From positions 496,001 through 560,000 of the forward strand of contig MCFH01000006.1 in the NCBI GenBank assembly GCA_002104945.1: a stretch of 64,000 bases of DNA, read 5' to 3'. Position 1 is the first letter of the stretch, and each line of letters begins with the position of its first letter. Shown one piece after another: positions 21,105 through 44,119 of the stretch. Made by a program: the position numbers and the translations under genes. The notes under the pieces were generated by a model that saw only the letters and a list, made by a program, of their open reading frames with translations, ran no database searches and was not told the origin of the DNA. Source of the DNA: Piromyces finnis. Its lineage: Eukaryota; Neocallimastigomycota; Neocallimastigomycetes; Neocallimastigales; Neocallimastigaceae.

Positions 21105-24007
21105 ATAGTTGTATATATTTTCTTTTATTTAATAATAAATAGGTATGAATATATTTACAGAGACACCATAAGTTAAGATAGTAAAGAAAGCTTTACCAAT
21201 CATAGTAATTAAAAGAAGAATGACAATTCTTTTTGAACGTCTTTAATTGAATAATTAAAAATTTAGTATACATATCATACATACTATTTATCTTATTATA
21301 AATATATTTTGATGTTTTATTTATTTTTTTTTTTTTATACTTACTGACAAAGCCCATAATGATCTCCTTCTTCACATTCTTTAAATAAAACTTCTAATAA
21401 TTCTGATTCATCCATTCTTTTTTTTTTTTTTTTTTAACAAAAATTAATTAGTTTTAATTTATCTCAGAAACTTTAAATAATAATCATATTTACCTCATAT
21501 AAATAACAAAGTAACTAATAACAGAAGTAATAAATGCCATAAAGGTAGCTTCTGCAATTCTTACATATTTTAAGAATGTTGATCTTCTATAAGCTTGTGC
21601 TCTAATATTTAATCTAATAAATAATGAACCAAATATACCCTATATTATAATAATATATACATTTAAATTAAATATTAATATGATTTATTTTCATACTAGT
21701 TATTATTATAACCAAAAATTAGATACTCACTCCAAAAACACCAATAATTAAAAAGGATATTACTTCAAAAAAGTGCCAATCTCTATCATAGGTTGCTTGG
21801 AATAATACAGTTTTTCCTCTAAATGGATTCATAAACTTATTAAAAAATATATATTTTAATATCATCCTACTAAGGAAAATTATTTTATTTTTAATATATT
21901 CAAAATATATGAAATGGATTACTAACTTGTAAAACAAAAACAGCAACAAATGAACAAAAGAAACTTCGCCACATAGTTTTAACCGGGAAATATGAACTCA
22001 TTTCCTAATTTAATTTAGATTTAAAATATTTTTATAATAATTAATAAATGAAACGTTTAAATAATGATTATTAAAGATGGCTTTATAATTTACTTCAAGT
22101 GAAAATAAAACACCACCAATAGGTGCACCGAATGCAACAGAAATACCAGCAGCGCAAGCAGCTTTATTTAAAAAAAATTATTATTGAATATTGAATCATA
22201 AATATATGATATTTTTTTTTTTAAAAAAAAATAATTTTAATATAAATATTTTTGAATTCATAATAATAGTATTGCTGTTATTGTCACCGGCTGGTGTTAT
22301 TTCTATATAAAACTATTATATTTAATGTTATTTAAAAAATACCTGAATAGATTTCTCTTTTTCTTGCTTCATTTTTCTTATATCTTGAGAAATATTTTGT
22401 AAGAATATTACCAATACAACAAGCAATATGTACCATAGAACCTTCTTTACCGAGAATTAAACCCGAACCAAGTGCTAATGGCTTAAATATATATATAATA
22501 CATTAAAAATATAAATATTTATTTTTTCATTTTTCATACAATATTAAAACTTACCAATGAAATACATTTTACAATAAGAGTTTTTGCTCCAAGAAATTGT
22601 TTGATAATGAAACCACCAAGAATAGTTTTAATTTCAGCTACACCAGACATAGCTGAATACGGTGCTACATGTACAACTAAATACGATGAGGCTGCAGCAA
22701 ATAAAGCCTTTTATTCCAATATATATTAAATAGCAATACATTTTAAAATTATAAACATAATATATATAAAAATATATAAAAACGATAATTAATATTAAAC
22801 ATTACAGCAAAGAAAACATAAACTATCCAATTAAAAAATCCATGATCAGGATTATTAAAGAATACTTGGCTCCAATTCACCCATCTTGAACAGGAATGAT
22901 TAACTATGATATATATATAATAGTTAATATGTAATATTTTATTAAATTTTAACATAAAATAATAATTAATCAATCGCTTGGAAATCTTTTAATATAATTA
23001 ATAATTAAAAAAATGGCACTAAATATATAGATATATCCATATTATTAGAATACCTTTATCTTCCACTTTAAGACAACAAAATCTTCTATTTAAATACCAA
23101 TTCGATGGACAATAGCCTGTTTTAATATCACTTAACCATGCTGCTGAAATAGCAACAAATGCTGCAACAATACCAGCTAATATACCTATTTTAATATAAT
23201 TATATATACATATACATATTTATTTATAATTTATATTTTTCAATAATGTTATATAAAATAAATGGTGTTATTAGCTTTTTTTTTTTTAAGGTTTTTTATA
23301 ATTTTGAATTTTTACCAATAAATAATACAATAATCCAAGACTGTGAAGCATCTATAATGGATTTTATATATTGATTTAAACTGTTTCTATTTATTTGTTT
23401 TTTTTTCCCCGTTTTTTCACTCATGATATCTCTCAACCAATCTAGTGTTTAATTTTTTGTTAATTCATTGTGAAATTTAATGAATTGATAATATATAATA
23501 TATATAATAATTATTAAAATAAATTAATTTATATTCAAAATCTTAATTGAATAAAGATAGAGATAGAATATATACATATGTATTTATATATGTTTAATAT
23601 TAACCTATAGTTGAAAAATCATCATATTTAGCATGTTCTAATTCGAAATCATTATCTCCATTTACTTCGAAATTTTCCATTTCATTATTACTTTATATAA
23701 AAAGTTATTTTTAAATAATGATAGTTTATCAATTACTTCTGCTTATTTCCAATTGTATATTATTTAAACTTTCAAATTTTTAAAATTCAATTTAAATGAA
23801 ATTTTAAAATGAAATTTCTATAACAAATAATTACGTTTTATTATAAAGAGGAATTTCTTCGTCGTCATCAATATCAAAGTCATCGTCTTCTTGATTTTTT
23901 CCTTTATTTATACTTTCTCTATTATGTAAATTATTTCTATTGCTATTAGTTAATGGCAATAGCATAATATCGTCATTCCATGGTTGCTTTATATTGAAAT
24001 AATCCAT
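19288..24007 (-). CDS. CLC-3/Gef1-type chloride/proton exchanger with C-terminal CBS domains
   Basis: Twenty exons encode 810 residues: 24007-23835, 23690-23605, 23441-23316, 23185-23054, 22903-22806, 22707-22555, 22481-22343, 22161-22094, 22004-21927, 21835-21731, 21639-21494, 21416-21345, 21240-21159, 20971-20886, 20720-20602, 20490-20376, 20274-20129, 20043-19942, 19808-19669, 19554-19288. All phases agree. An acidic N-terminus precedes the channel-like core. CLC hallmarks are [15 protein letters not shown] (gating Glu kept, usual Pro replaced by Ser), [13 protein letters not shown] (proton Glu kept), [10 protein letters not shown], and [12 protein letters not shown]. Two CBS domains fill the C-terminus, split by a Ser/Asn-rich insert. 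The family moves chloride against protons in Golgi, endosomal or vacuolar membranes. The usual GSGIPE reads MSGVAE. The intron between exons 16 and 17 is of U12 AT-AC type. Confidence 0.95.
20275..20375 (-). other. U12-type AT-AC intron in the CLC gene
   Basis: On the minus strand the intron starts ATATCCTTT, the exact U12 5' splice-site consensus. Near its end it has ATCCTTAAC, one base from the U12 branch consensus, and it ends AC about a dozen bases later (GTTTAC|TGATC). No GT donor exists near the needed junction. Splicing here gives an uninterrupted CLC sequence, GKGGI|DHMIIRL, in the correct phase. The intron is 101 nt. Confidence 0.9.
20988..21107. repeat. AAAT microsatellite in a CLC intron
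   Basis: An ATAA/AAAT tetranucleotide run of about 120 bp with two short TATA interruptions lies in the intron between CLC exons 13 and 14. Confidence 0.9.
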
Positions 24008-25034
24008 TTTTGAAAATATATTTTATTGACTTTATGAAATAAAATTATAGTTTTTGTATGATGATATATAATAAAATTAATTGGAAAAAAAATATTTTAT
24101 ATATATTTAATTCGAAAATAATGATTGTATCAAAAAAGAATAATACTGTATTGCTTATAATAACTCAAAAAAAAAAAAAAAAAAGTGAATGTCTATTTAC
24201 AAAAATAATTGTAAAAAAAATTTTTATTCTGTTAATATTATAAAATAACTAAGTTTTTCTTTGTTTTTTATTTTAATATTTTAATATAATTTCATAATTA
24301 TATATATATATATATATATATTTTGACATAATTATTTATGGTATTTATGGTAGAATGTGATAAGTATAATTTTTTATTTCTATTTTTATTTTTAATTTTT
24401 ACAATTTCTTTTTCATTGAATAAAGCATTGTAATATAAATCTTTATTTTTTTTTATAAAAAAAAAAAATTAATATTTATTAAATCAAAATCTTAAATATA
24501 ATTAATTTTTTTTTAATTTTTTATTTTATTTCTCTATTAAAATTAAAAATTCAAAAAAAGATTTTTCCCTCTCTACTTCAACTATAAACTTAAAATATAG
24601 TCTATAAAATAAAATCAAAAATATTAAATGTTCAAAAAAACTTTTATTAATACTTATTTTATTTATTTTTTATTAATTATTATATTTATTTGTTATTTTA
24701 TTTTATTTTTTATTTTATTTTTTAATGATTATTATGGTATTTTGTTGGGATTATTTAATTAATTATACTGTTCATTTATTTTATATTTGTATATTTCTTT
24801 CTTTTTTTCATTCTTTTTTTTTTTTTTTTTTAATATATATATGCTATTTGACAATTATGTTTTTTATTATCTAAATATTTTAATTTTCTTCTTTTCTTTC
24901 TTTCTTTCTTTCTTTCTTTTTTTTTTCTTATTTATTTATATTTATTTATTATTATTATTACTTTTTACTATAACTATTATATATTATAACAATTTTGTTA
25001 AAGATTATATTTTTTTATAGAATTTTTTTTTTCT
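24008..25034. other. Intergenic, upstream of CLC and downstream of COG2
   Basis: AT-rich with TA-dinucleotide, poly-T and TTTC runs (24896-24919). Frames at 24058-24243 and 24787-25020 are Lys- or Phe-rich low-complexity noise. No gene is seen. The CLC promoter should lie at the left end. Confidence 0.6.
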
Positions 25035-29597
<4,563 letters not shown>

Positions 29598-31003
29598 TTT
29601 TGTGTAAAATTGAAATAACAATATTATAAATTGATAGCTAAAATCAACACTATTTCTATTTTTTAAGATAGCTTATAATTAAATTTATATTATATAGTAA
29701 ATAACTATATTTTGTTTGGATAATTTGTTAAAGGTAATGAATGAATTTATTCAATGAAATATTTAAAAAAAAAATAGAAATTCCACTCTTATTGTTTATT
29801 AAATATTGATATTTTCCAATACTTGTATAACTAATATTATACTAATATTATTTCAAAAGAAAATTAAATAAAAAAAAGAAAGAAAGAAATTTATTATACA
29901 TAAATTACTTTTATTTTTTTTTCTTTAATAATAACAATTCTCTACCACTTTTTTAAAAATAATAAAATAATAATATTGATTTTTTTTTAGTTTATTATTT
30001 ACAGCTTAATTAAAAATTTTATTACAAATATTTAATATTCATTTTTTTTTTAAAATATTTTATATATAAATTTTATTTTGATTTAGAAAATTAATATTAA
30101 ATTTATTTTTGTACATGAGTTTTCAAAAGGTGGTACATTTATAGTAAATTTAGTATTTTTAATAATAAAAATATAAAAGAACGATTCTTCAACAACAACA
30201 TTAGATTATTATACTATATTATAATAATGAAAGAGTTTTTATTTATTTACTTCAATTAAATGTCAGTAATACATATTGTGTTGATGTACAAAACAAACAG
30301 ATATTCAAAATAAAAAAAAAGAAAATTAAACACCATAATAAAATAATTTTATCTTTTTACTAAAATACTATATAGTTTTTTATTTGTTTTTCTATTATTA
30401 TTTCAACCAACAATAACAAGATGGGTTAATAATAAATATACTATAAATGATATTATTATATAATTTGAAATATTGTTTCTTTTTTTATAATATTAAAATA
30501 AAGAAAGCTTAACAACATCTAAAAGGTTACAGGTTACAAATGTTTAATTAAAAATTTATTAATTTTTTTTAAATTTTAAGACTCTAAAATTGAAAAGAAA
30601 ATAATAATTAAATATTAACTTTTAACAAAAAAAAAAAAAAACTATTTTACTTTAAAAGTTATCATTTCACTTTTTAAAATAATTAATACACAGGTCTTTT
30701 CCTTTTAGGGATGCCTTGTTATATCTCTATATTAATCTTTTCTTTTAAAAAAGAAATACAATAATGAAAAAAAGAAATTTTAAATATATTTCAATTAATC
30801 ATCCAATCACATTTTATTTTTTATTTTCTAATTAAGAAAAGGATAATACCAATTTAATTGATTTATATATATATTTTAGTATATATTAATTAATTCCAAT
30901 AATATATGATGATGCTTTTTAGGTATAAATAAAGCTGTTCAAAAAATTAATTTTTGTTCTATACAAATAAAAATTGTATTAATTATTTAATTAATAAAAC
31001 AAA
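29598..31003. other. Divergent promoter region between COG2 and transaldolase
   Basis: Non-coding AT-rich DNA, 1.4 kb, between two divergently transcribed genes. It holds poly-A/T runs and a TATA box for transaldolase at 30924. No small gene is recognised. Confidence 0.65.
30924..30931 (+). promoter_or_regulatory. TATA box of transaldolase
   Basis: TATAAATA lies about 80 bases before the transaldolase ATG in a region otherwise made of simple AT sequence. Position and match support a core promoter element for this apparently highly expressed gene. Confidence 0.5.
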
Positions 31004-32557
31004 ATGTCTGCTCTTGAACAACTTAAGAAGTACACTACCGTTGTTGCCGATACTGGTGACTTTGAAGGTATATTCTTATTATCTAAATAACATCAAGAAG
31101 TGGAAATTTAAAAAAAAAAAAAAAAAAGAATAATACATTGAATACAATAATAAAAAAAATGTATTGTACTTTAAAGAATTATGAGATTTTCAATAAATTT
31201 ATTTTCTACAATTTATTAAAAACAAAAGCAAAAAGAAATAATATAATTAAATAGTGTTATTAAATAAAAATAAATAAAAAAAAAATAACAGGAAGAAAAC
31301 TTTAATTACTAAAGTTTAAAAAATAATTAATAGTTATATGCACATTTTAAATATATTAAATGATTTAATAATGATTATTAATTCTTTACGCTATAACCTA
31401 TAATAATATAATAACAGCTATTGCTCAATTCAAGCCACAAGATGCTACTACTAACCCATCTCTTATGCTTCAAGCTTCCCAAAAGGCTCAATACTCTTAC
31501 CTTATTGACAATGCCATTGAATACGCTAAGAACAAGTCTGAGTAAGTAATTAAAATCATATAAACCCAATTTATTTTTTTGTTAATAATTATAATTGATT
31601 AAAAAACTAAAATATTATTATATATAAAATAATAATAAAAATATAATAAAAATGATAACAATAAACAAATTTAACGATAATAATTAATGATTAATGATTA
31701 TGATTAATAATTACCAATAATACCAATAATGCTAATAATTAAATAGCAACCTCGAAGAACAAATTGCTTGGGCTGCCGATAAGCTTATTGTCAACTTTGG
31801 TGTTGAAATTTTAAAGATTATTCCAGGTCGTGTTTCTACTGAAGTTAACGCCAAGTTATCTTTCAACAAGGCTGCCACTATTGAAAAGGCCAAGAGATTA
31901 ATTGCTCTTTACGAAGAAGCCGGTATCAGTAAGGAACGTGTTTTAATTAAGATTGCTTCTACCTGGGAAGGTATTCAAGCTGCTCAAGAATTAGAAAGCA
32001 AGTACGGTATCCACTGTAACTTAACTCTTCTTTTCGGTTTCCCACAAGCTGTTGCCTGTGCTGAAGCTAAGGTTACTTTAATTTCACCATTCGTTGGTCG
32101 TATTCTTGACTGGTACAAGAAGACCACTGGTAAGACCTACGAATCAGTTGAAGACCCAGGTGTCCTCTCTGTTCAAAGAATCTACAACTACTACAAGAAG
32201 TACGATTACAACACCATTGTTATGGGTGCTTCCTTCCGTAACGCTGGTGAAATTGAACAACTTGTTGGTGTTGACTTCTTAACCATCTCTCCAGCTCTTC
32301 TTACCACTTTACAACAATCCACCAACACCTTAGAACCAAAATTAACTGTTGAAAAGGCTAAGGCTATGGATATTCCACGTGTTAGCTACATCAATGATGA
32401 AGTTGCTTTCCGTTGGGACATGAACCAAGACAGTATGGCCACTGAAAAGTTAAGTGAAGGTATTAAGAAGTTCGGTGAAGACCAAGTCAAGTTAGAAAAG
32501 ATGTTAGCTGACAGATTAACTTCCTTAGAAAAGAAGATGGAAAACTGCTCCCTCTAA
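31004..32557 (+). CDS. TAL1: Transaldolase
   Basis: Moves a dihydroxyacetone unit between sugar phosphates in the non-oxidative pentose phosphate pathway, in the cytosol. Three exons, 31004-31067, 31418-31541 and 31747-32557, join in phase to 332 residues, the usual size. The motif DATTNPSL is near residue 34. The Schiff-base lysine lies in [15 protein letters not shown] (K about 131). [11 protein letters not shown] and ITPF-like ISPFVGR follow. The start [11 protein letters not shown] matches the family N-terminus. Codon choice is enriched in C-ending codons, and a TATA box lies upstream. It is convergent with the disulfide isomerase gene. Confidence 0.97.
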
Positions 32558-33054
32558 ATTTAATTATTTTAAATAATTCAATGCTATGAAATTATAAAAA
32601 AAAATATTTTATATTCAAAAGTTAAAAAAAAAAAATACCAATGGTATAAAAGAATAATCATAAAGAATGAACAAAAAAAAAATATAAAGTACAACTACTA
32701 TAGAATAAAAGTGAAAAAGGAAAGTGTCCTTTTTAAAACGCTTTATTTTATAAATATTATTAAAAAAAAAGAAAAAAAAAAATCAAAGTTCTCATAAAAT
32801 AATATAATATTATTCAAGTATATTAAAAAAAAAAAAGCAACAACATTATGCAAATACAATAATAATAATAAAAAAGCATTTTTTCATGAAACTAAATTTA
32901 TAGTGTTTAATATTTTTTTTAAATAATTTTTCTTATAATTTTTAAAATAATATTATTTTATTATTTTATTTTTGTTATATGTGTATGTATTTTGGTATAT
33001 ATTATTTTTATAATTTATATTCATATATAATAATAATTTTTTCTTTTTGCATTG

Positions 33055-33095
<41 letters not shown>

Positions 33096-33149
33096 TATTT
33101 TGCTTCAATTCTACCAATTTTTTTTAATTCTCTAAAAAAAAAAAAAAAT
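32558..33149. other. Short intergenic region between convergent genes
   Basis: The 3' flanks of transaldolase and the disulfide isomerase. Poly-A and poly-T runs only (for example about 33058-33090); no gene seen. Confidence 0.6.
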
Positions 33150-33605
33150 CTATAATTCATTAATTGGACGTTGACCATTAGCAGCAGCTTCCTTTTCAAG
33201 TTCAATAGCTTCAATGGCACTGCTCTTGAAAACTTCTAAAATGTTTAATCTAGTTTTAAAATCATCATAGAATTGTTCTTCAATTTTAAGCTTTCCAAGA
33301 ATATTTTTAACACGATCATATTCTCTGAAAATAAAGTCTCTATCTTCTTCAGCCTTCTTAACCATTTTGTAGTAGAATTGAGAAGCGCTATATTTTAATG
33401 GTGTATATATATAATTATTATGTTATTTAATAAGTAAATTATTTATATTTATATATATTTATATATATAACTTTTTTTTATTTACCGATCCTTTTTATCC
33501 ATAGAGAATCTACGAACAAAGTTGGATAAATCAGATCTTTCAACAGGATGATCACTTAAAATGAATTTTCTAACTAATTTATCCATTTCAGTGTCTCTAC
33601 CAGCC

Positions 33606-33699
<94 letters not shown>

Positions 33700-35463
33700 G
33701 GAGATTTATTAAAATATTAAGATGACTATCCATTATTTAATGACACTTACTTTATTATCTAAACCACCACCTGGAACACGGTGAGTACCACACTTTTCAT
33801 TTAAGAATCTAACAAAAGCCTAAGTATATATATATATTAAATTTAATATAAATACAAAAAGTTATATTTCAATAAAATAAATTATAGTATTTTTAATTAA
33901 CTTGAACTTACAATTTCTTCACGACCTTCAGCGAATGATACTGGGTTTTCATTACGCTTGTTAGCTTCGAAGAAGTAAACAGTCTTTTTTTTTTTTTTTT
34001 TTTATACAATTAAATTGGTTATTACTAAATAAACTTTACAATTTTTATTAATATTTTTATTATATATGATTTAAATATACTTACTGGATAACCACCAATA
34101 CGATATCTTAATATTTAAATGAACATAAAAATAAAATTTTATAATTATTAAATATATATTAATATATATTTTTAAAATATAATAGAACCATATAATCAAT
34201 TAATATCATTTTTTTTCACAGATTTAATTACCTAGTGTTTAAACTATCGTTAGCAGTAGCATCAACTCTAGCAATAATGATATTCTTTTCTTTATGGAAA
34301 TCTTTAGCAACCTTTTCATAAGTTGGCTTTAACTTTTTACAGTGACCACACCATGGAGCATAGAATTCAACCTATTTGAATAATTTTAATTTGTTTTGTT
34401 TTTATATTAAAAAAAAAAAAGCATTTCATTAAATTAAAAAATTATAAGATTATTTATAAACATTGCTTAAAAATAAATATTGTAAATCTTATAATAAATT
34501 ATTACCATAACATGTTTACTTGGATCACCAACAATTTCATCAAAGTTGCTTTCATCAAGATCAACGACAAAACTTTGAATTGGTTTAATATTACCGATAA
34601 GTCCTGTATTTTCATCAACGAATTTAACAAGATCTTCTAAAGTCTTTTCCTTAGTGTATTCAATACCAGTCTTTGATCCTGGCATGTATAATTTGATAGT
34701 CTAATATATTGTATGATATTATATGCATTAGTTATCTAAAATAGTATAAATAGTATATAAATAATTATATTATTCATTCTAATATATATATTAACATACT
34801 GGGAAACCCTTAATTCCTTGACTTTTAACTACAGATTTGTATTTATCAGCATCAATTCTAGAAATATAAACTTTTTCTTTAACATGGTCATATGAATCAG
34901 CAAGAGCTTCATATGTTGGTTTTAAATCCTATTATATTTATGTTAATATATATTTTTGTTTTAATGTAATTATAAATATCATGCATAATAAAGTATGCAT
35001 TTTATTATTTAATTTTGTTTTGATTTTATAATATTAAAATAAGTATTTGCTAAAACTTACTTTACAGTGACTGCACCATGGTGCATAAAATTCAACTAAT
35101 AATGGAACATCACCACCAATTAACTATTATTCAATTTCATTGATTATAAAAGCAATCATATTATATAATTAATTATCATTATTATTAGTTCCTTTTTTTT
35201 TTTTTTTCTTGATAGTATATATTTAAATATCATTTAAATATTATATATTAAATTTATATATTATAGTAATATTTAAAAGGATTTTATATCATTTTGAAAT
35301 GTATCCTTTTTTAACTTTTTTTAATAATATTAGATTTTTTTTTTTTTTTTTTTTCTTTAATATTTACTTCGTTAAATTTGTCTTCGTCAAAATCAACAAT
35401 ACTAGCAGAAACAAGACATAAAAAGAATGTTAACAAACCGATAATCGCACTTTTATTAAACAT
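33150..35463 (-). CDS. Protein disulfide isomerase with two thioredoxin domains and an ERp29-type tail
   Basis: Makes and rearranges disulfide bonds in the ER lumen. Ten exons (35463-35368, 35123-35061, 34928-34800, 34700-34506, 34371-34232, 34106-34085, 33983-33912, 33819-33751, 33604-33486, 33387-33150) give 380 residues in phase. A signal peptide ([20 protein letters not shown]) is followed by thioredoxin domain 1 with active site WCSHC (usually WCGHC), domain 2 with WCGHC, and an all-helical C-terminal region from about residue 255 like the ERp29 D domain (PDI-D family). It ends INEL, close to the KDEL-type retrieval signals. Total length and order fit the ERp38/PDI-D type found in fungi, amoebae and plants. 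Confidence 0.94.
33608..33699. repeat. ATT microsatellite in a disulfide isomerase intron
   Basis: About 30 TTA units fill the 3' end of the intron before exon 9 on the minus strand, where they read AAT repeats running up to the acceptor ATAG. Confidence 0.95.
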
Positions 35464-37899
<2,436 letters not shown>

Positions 37900-39196
37900 A
37901 TGTCTGAAGAATTAACTATTAACATTAAATTCTCAAATGAAAAAAAGTTATCAGTTACTTTAAATACTACTGATACCGTATTAGTTTTAAAGCAAAAAAT
38001 TACTGAACAATTAAAATCAACTGATACTCCTTTAGAACCAGACCAACAAATTTTAATTTATGCCGGTAGAATTTTAAAGAATGAAACCGAAACAATTGAA
38101 AGTATAAAAATCAAGAATGGTAATACCATTCATATGGTTAAGGCTAAGCCAAAGCAAAAGCCAGCTGAAACTACTGAAAGCGCTTCTGCAGCTACCGAAA
38201 GAGCTGCTGAAACTACTGCTACCAACACTCCAGCTCCAAATTCTACTACAACTACACCAGTTTCAGCTCAACCAGCTGCTCCACAACCATCTCCAATGTC
38301 TGCTGCTGCTGCTAATCCATTTGCACAATTAGGTCAAGCTGGTGGTAACCCATTTGCTCAACTTGGCTTTAACAGTGGTTTTGCCGCTGGTATGAACAAC
38401 CAAAATGCTGGTCAAAGTCCATTTGGTGGTAACTTACCTCCACTTGATCCAAATATGTTCAATGAAATGCTTAACAATCCAGCTGTATTAAATATGTTAT
38501 CTTCAATGTTCCAAAATCCACAAATGATGGATATGTTATTTAGCTCTTCTCCACAATTAGCTTCTTTCAACACTCCAGAATTCCGTAGTACTATGAACCA
38601 AATGATGAGTAATCCAGGTAAATATTTATCAGATAAAATCATTAGACATTATTGACTATTAGAATAAATTAATAAATAGATTTTTTTTGTTAAATAAAAT
38701 ATTTTATATTCAAAAAGAAACCTAAATTAATTATTACTTATTTTAATGATATTATTTTAACCATATATAAAAAATAGAAACTTTAAGAAGCATTCTTCAA
38801 TTAAGTAATATGTACGGTAACATGTTCGGTTCCAATGGTGCCGGTGCTGCTAACCCATTTGCTCAATTCCAAGCTCCAGCTACTACTCCAGCTTCTAACA
38901 CTGCTTCAACTCCAACTACTGGTACTACCCCAGCTGCTAATACTGCTCCACAAATGCCAGATATGTCTTCCTTACTTGGTATGTTAGGAGGTATGCCAGG
39001 TATGGGTGCCCCAGGTGCTACTGCTACTGCTAATGATACTGCTAACCAACAACCACCAGAAGTTAGATACAGTACTCAATTAGCTCAATTACAAGATATG
39101 GGTTTCTACGATTCTGCCCAAAACATTCGTGCTCTTACCATATCAGGTGGTCGTGTTGAAGCTGCTGTTGAATGGTTATTAAGTAACCCATTCTAA
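37900..39196 (+). CDS. DSK2: Ubiquilin (Dsk2 family)
   Basis: A shuttle that brings ubiquitinated proteins to the proteasome. Two exons, 37900-38617 and 38778-39196, join in phase (NPG/E, MSNPE|TLRSIL) to 378 residues. An N-terminal ubiquitin-like domain covers about 4-75 ([17 protein letters not shown]... [13 protein letters not shown]). An Ala/Pro/Thr/Gln-rich linker follows, then an STI1-like region rich in Asn-Pro and Met ([27 protein letters not shown]), then a second linker. The C-terminal UBA domain (about 335-376) has [20 protein letters not shown] and [12 protein letters not shown]. Order and ends match Dsk2/ubiquilin. The start MSEELTINI is used. Confidence 0.97.
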
Positions 39197-40149
39197 GTGT
39201 CTCTTTGAAAGGATCAATACCATTTTATAAAAAATTTAAAGAATGATAAAAAGATTTGTTGTCAGAATGTTTTTTTAATTATCTTTATTAATTTTATAAA
39301 ATTCCAAAATCAAATCAATTTTCTTTCTAAAGAAAAAAAGACAAAAAAAAAAAAAAAAAGATACAAATAACGTATGTTATCCATAATAGAAGAGAAGTAA
39401 AAATAAAATAAGATCAAAACAAAACAAAAACAAAACAAAAAAATACATAAACAAAAATATATAATAGGAATATGGATAAAAGAAATAATTATTTCCACCC
39501 ATTACAATAATAATTTATAGTAATTATATTATTTTTCTATATTTTCTATAAACATCTATTTATTATATATATATATTTTGTTTTGATATAATTCTATTTT
39601 TATTAAAATACAATTTATTTATATCAAATGTATTATTTTAATTCAATATTTATAACTAATAGATTTTATAATTAATAATAATCATCATCGTTATCATCAT
39701 CATACCATGGTTCATTATTAATATATATATATATTTTAATACATAAAACGAATAAGAATAAATAAATAAATAAATAATAATAAAAAAAAAGCAAATATCA
39801 ACATTCGTTAAAAACAAAAAGTAAAAAACAAAAATATAAATAATTAAAAAAAATAAAAATAAAAATAAAAAAAATTAAAACTTTTTTAATGTTAAAAATT
39901 TTTTTTTATTTTATTTTGTAAATTTTGTAATACTTTATAATTATAAAGTTTGAAAAAAGAAAAAAGGTATTTTTTTTTTAAAAAAAAAAAAAACTATCTA
40001 TTTATATTCATATAATAAATACAATCTATGAGAATAGGAATTTATTAAAAAAAAAAAAAAAAAAGAAGTGATAATAAATAAAATAGGGATAAAATAAATC
40101 ATATAATAATAACATGTATATATATATTTAAAAAAGTATAATGGTGTGG
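39197..40149. other. Intergenic between convergent genes, no gene seen
   Basis: Simple AT-rich sequence with poly-A runs and short A-rich repeats such as AAAAC near 39416-39440. It is the 3' flank of ubiquilin and of the SWI1-like gene. Confidence 0.6.

Positions 40150-44119
<3,970 letters not shown>

Noticed and set aside
20988-21107. CRISPR-like or satellite array
   Set aside because: It is a plain tetranucleotide microsatellite with no spacers; the same holds for 50694-50820.
24787-25020. 77-codon Phe/Ile/Tyr-rich frame
   Set aside because: It reads through T and TTTC runs and ATT repeats; low-complexity artefact.
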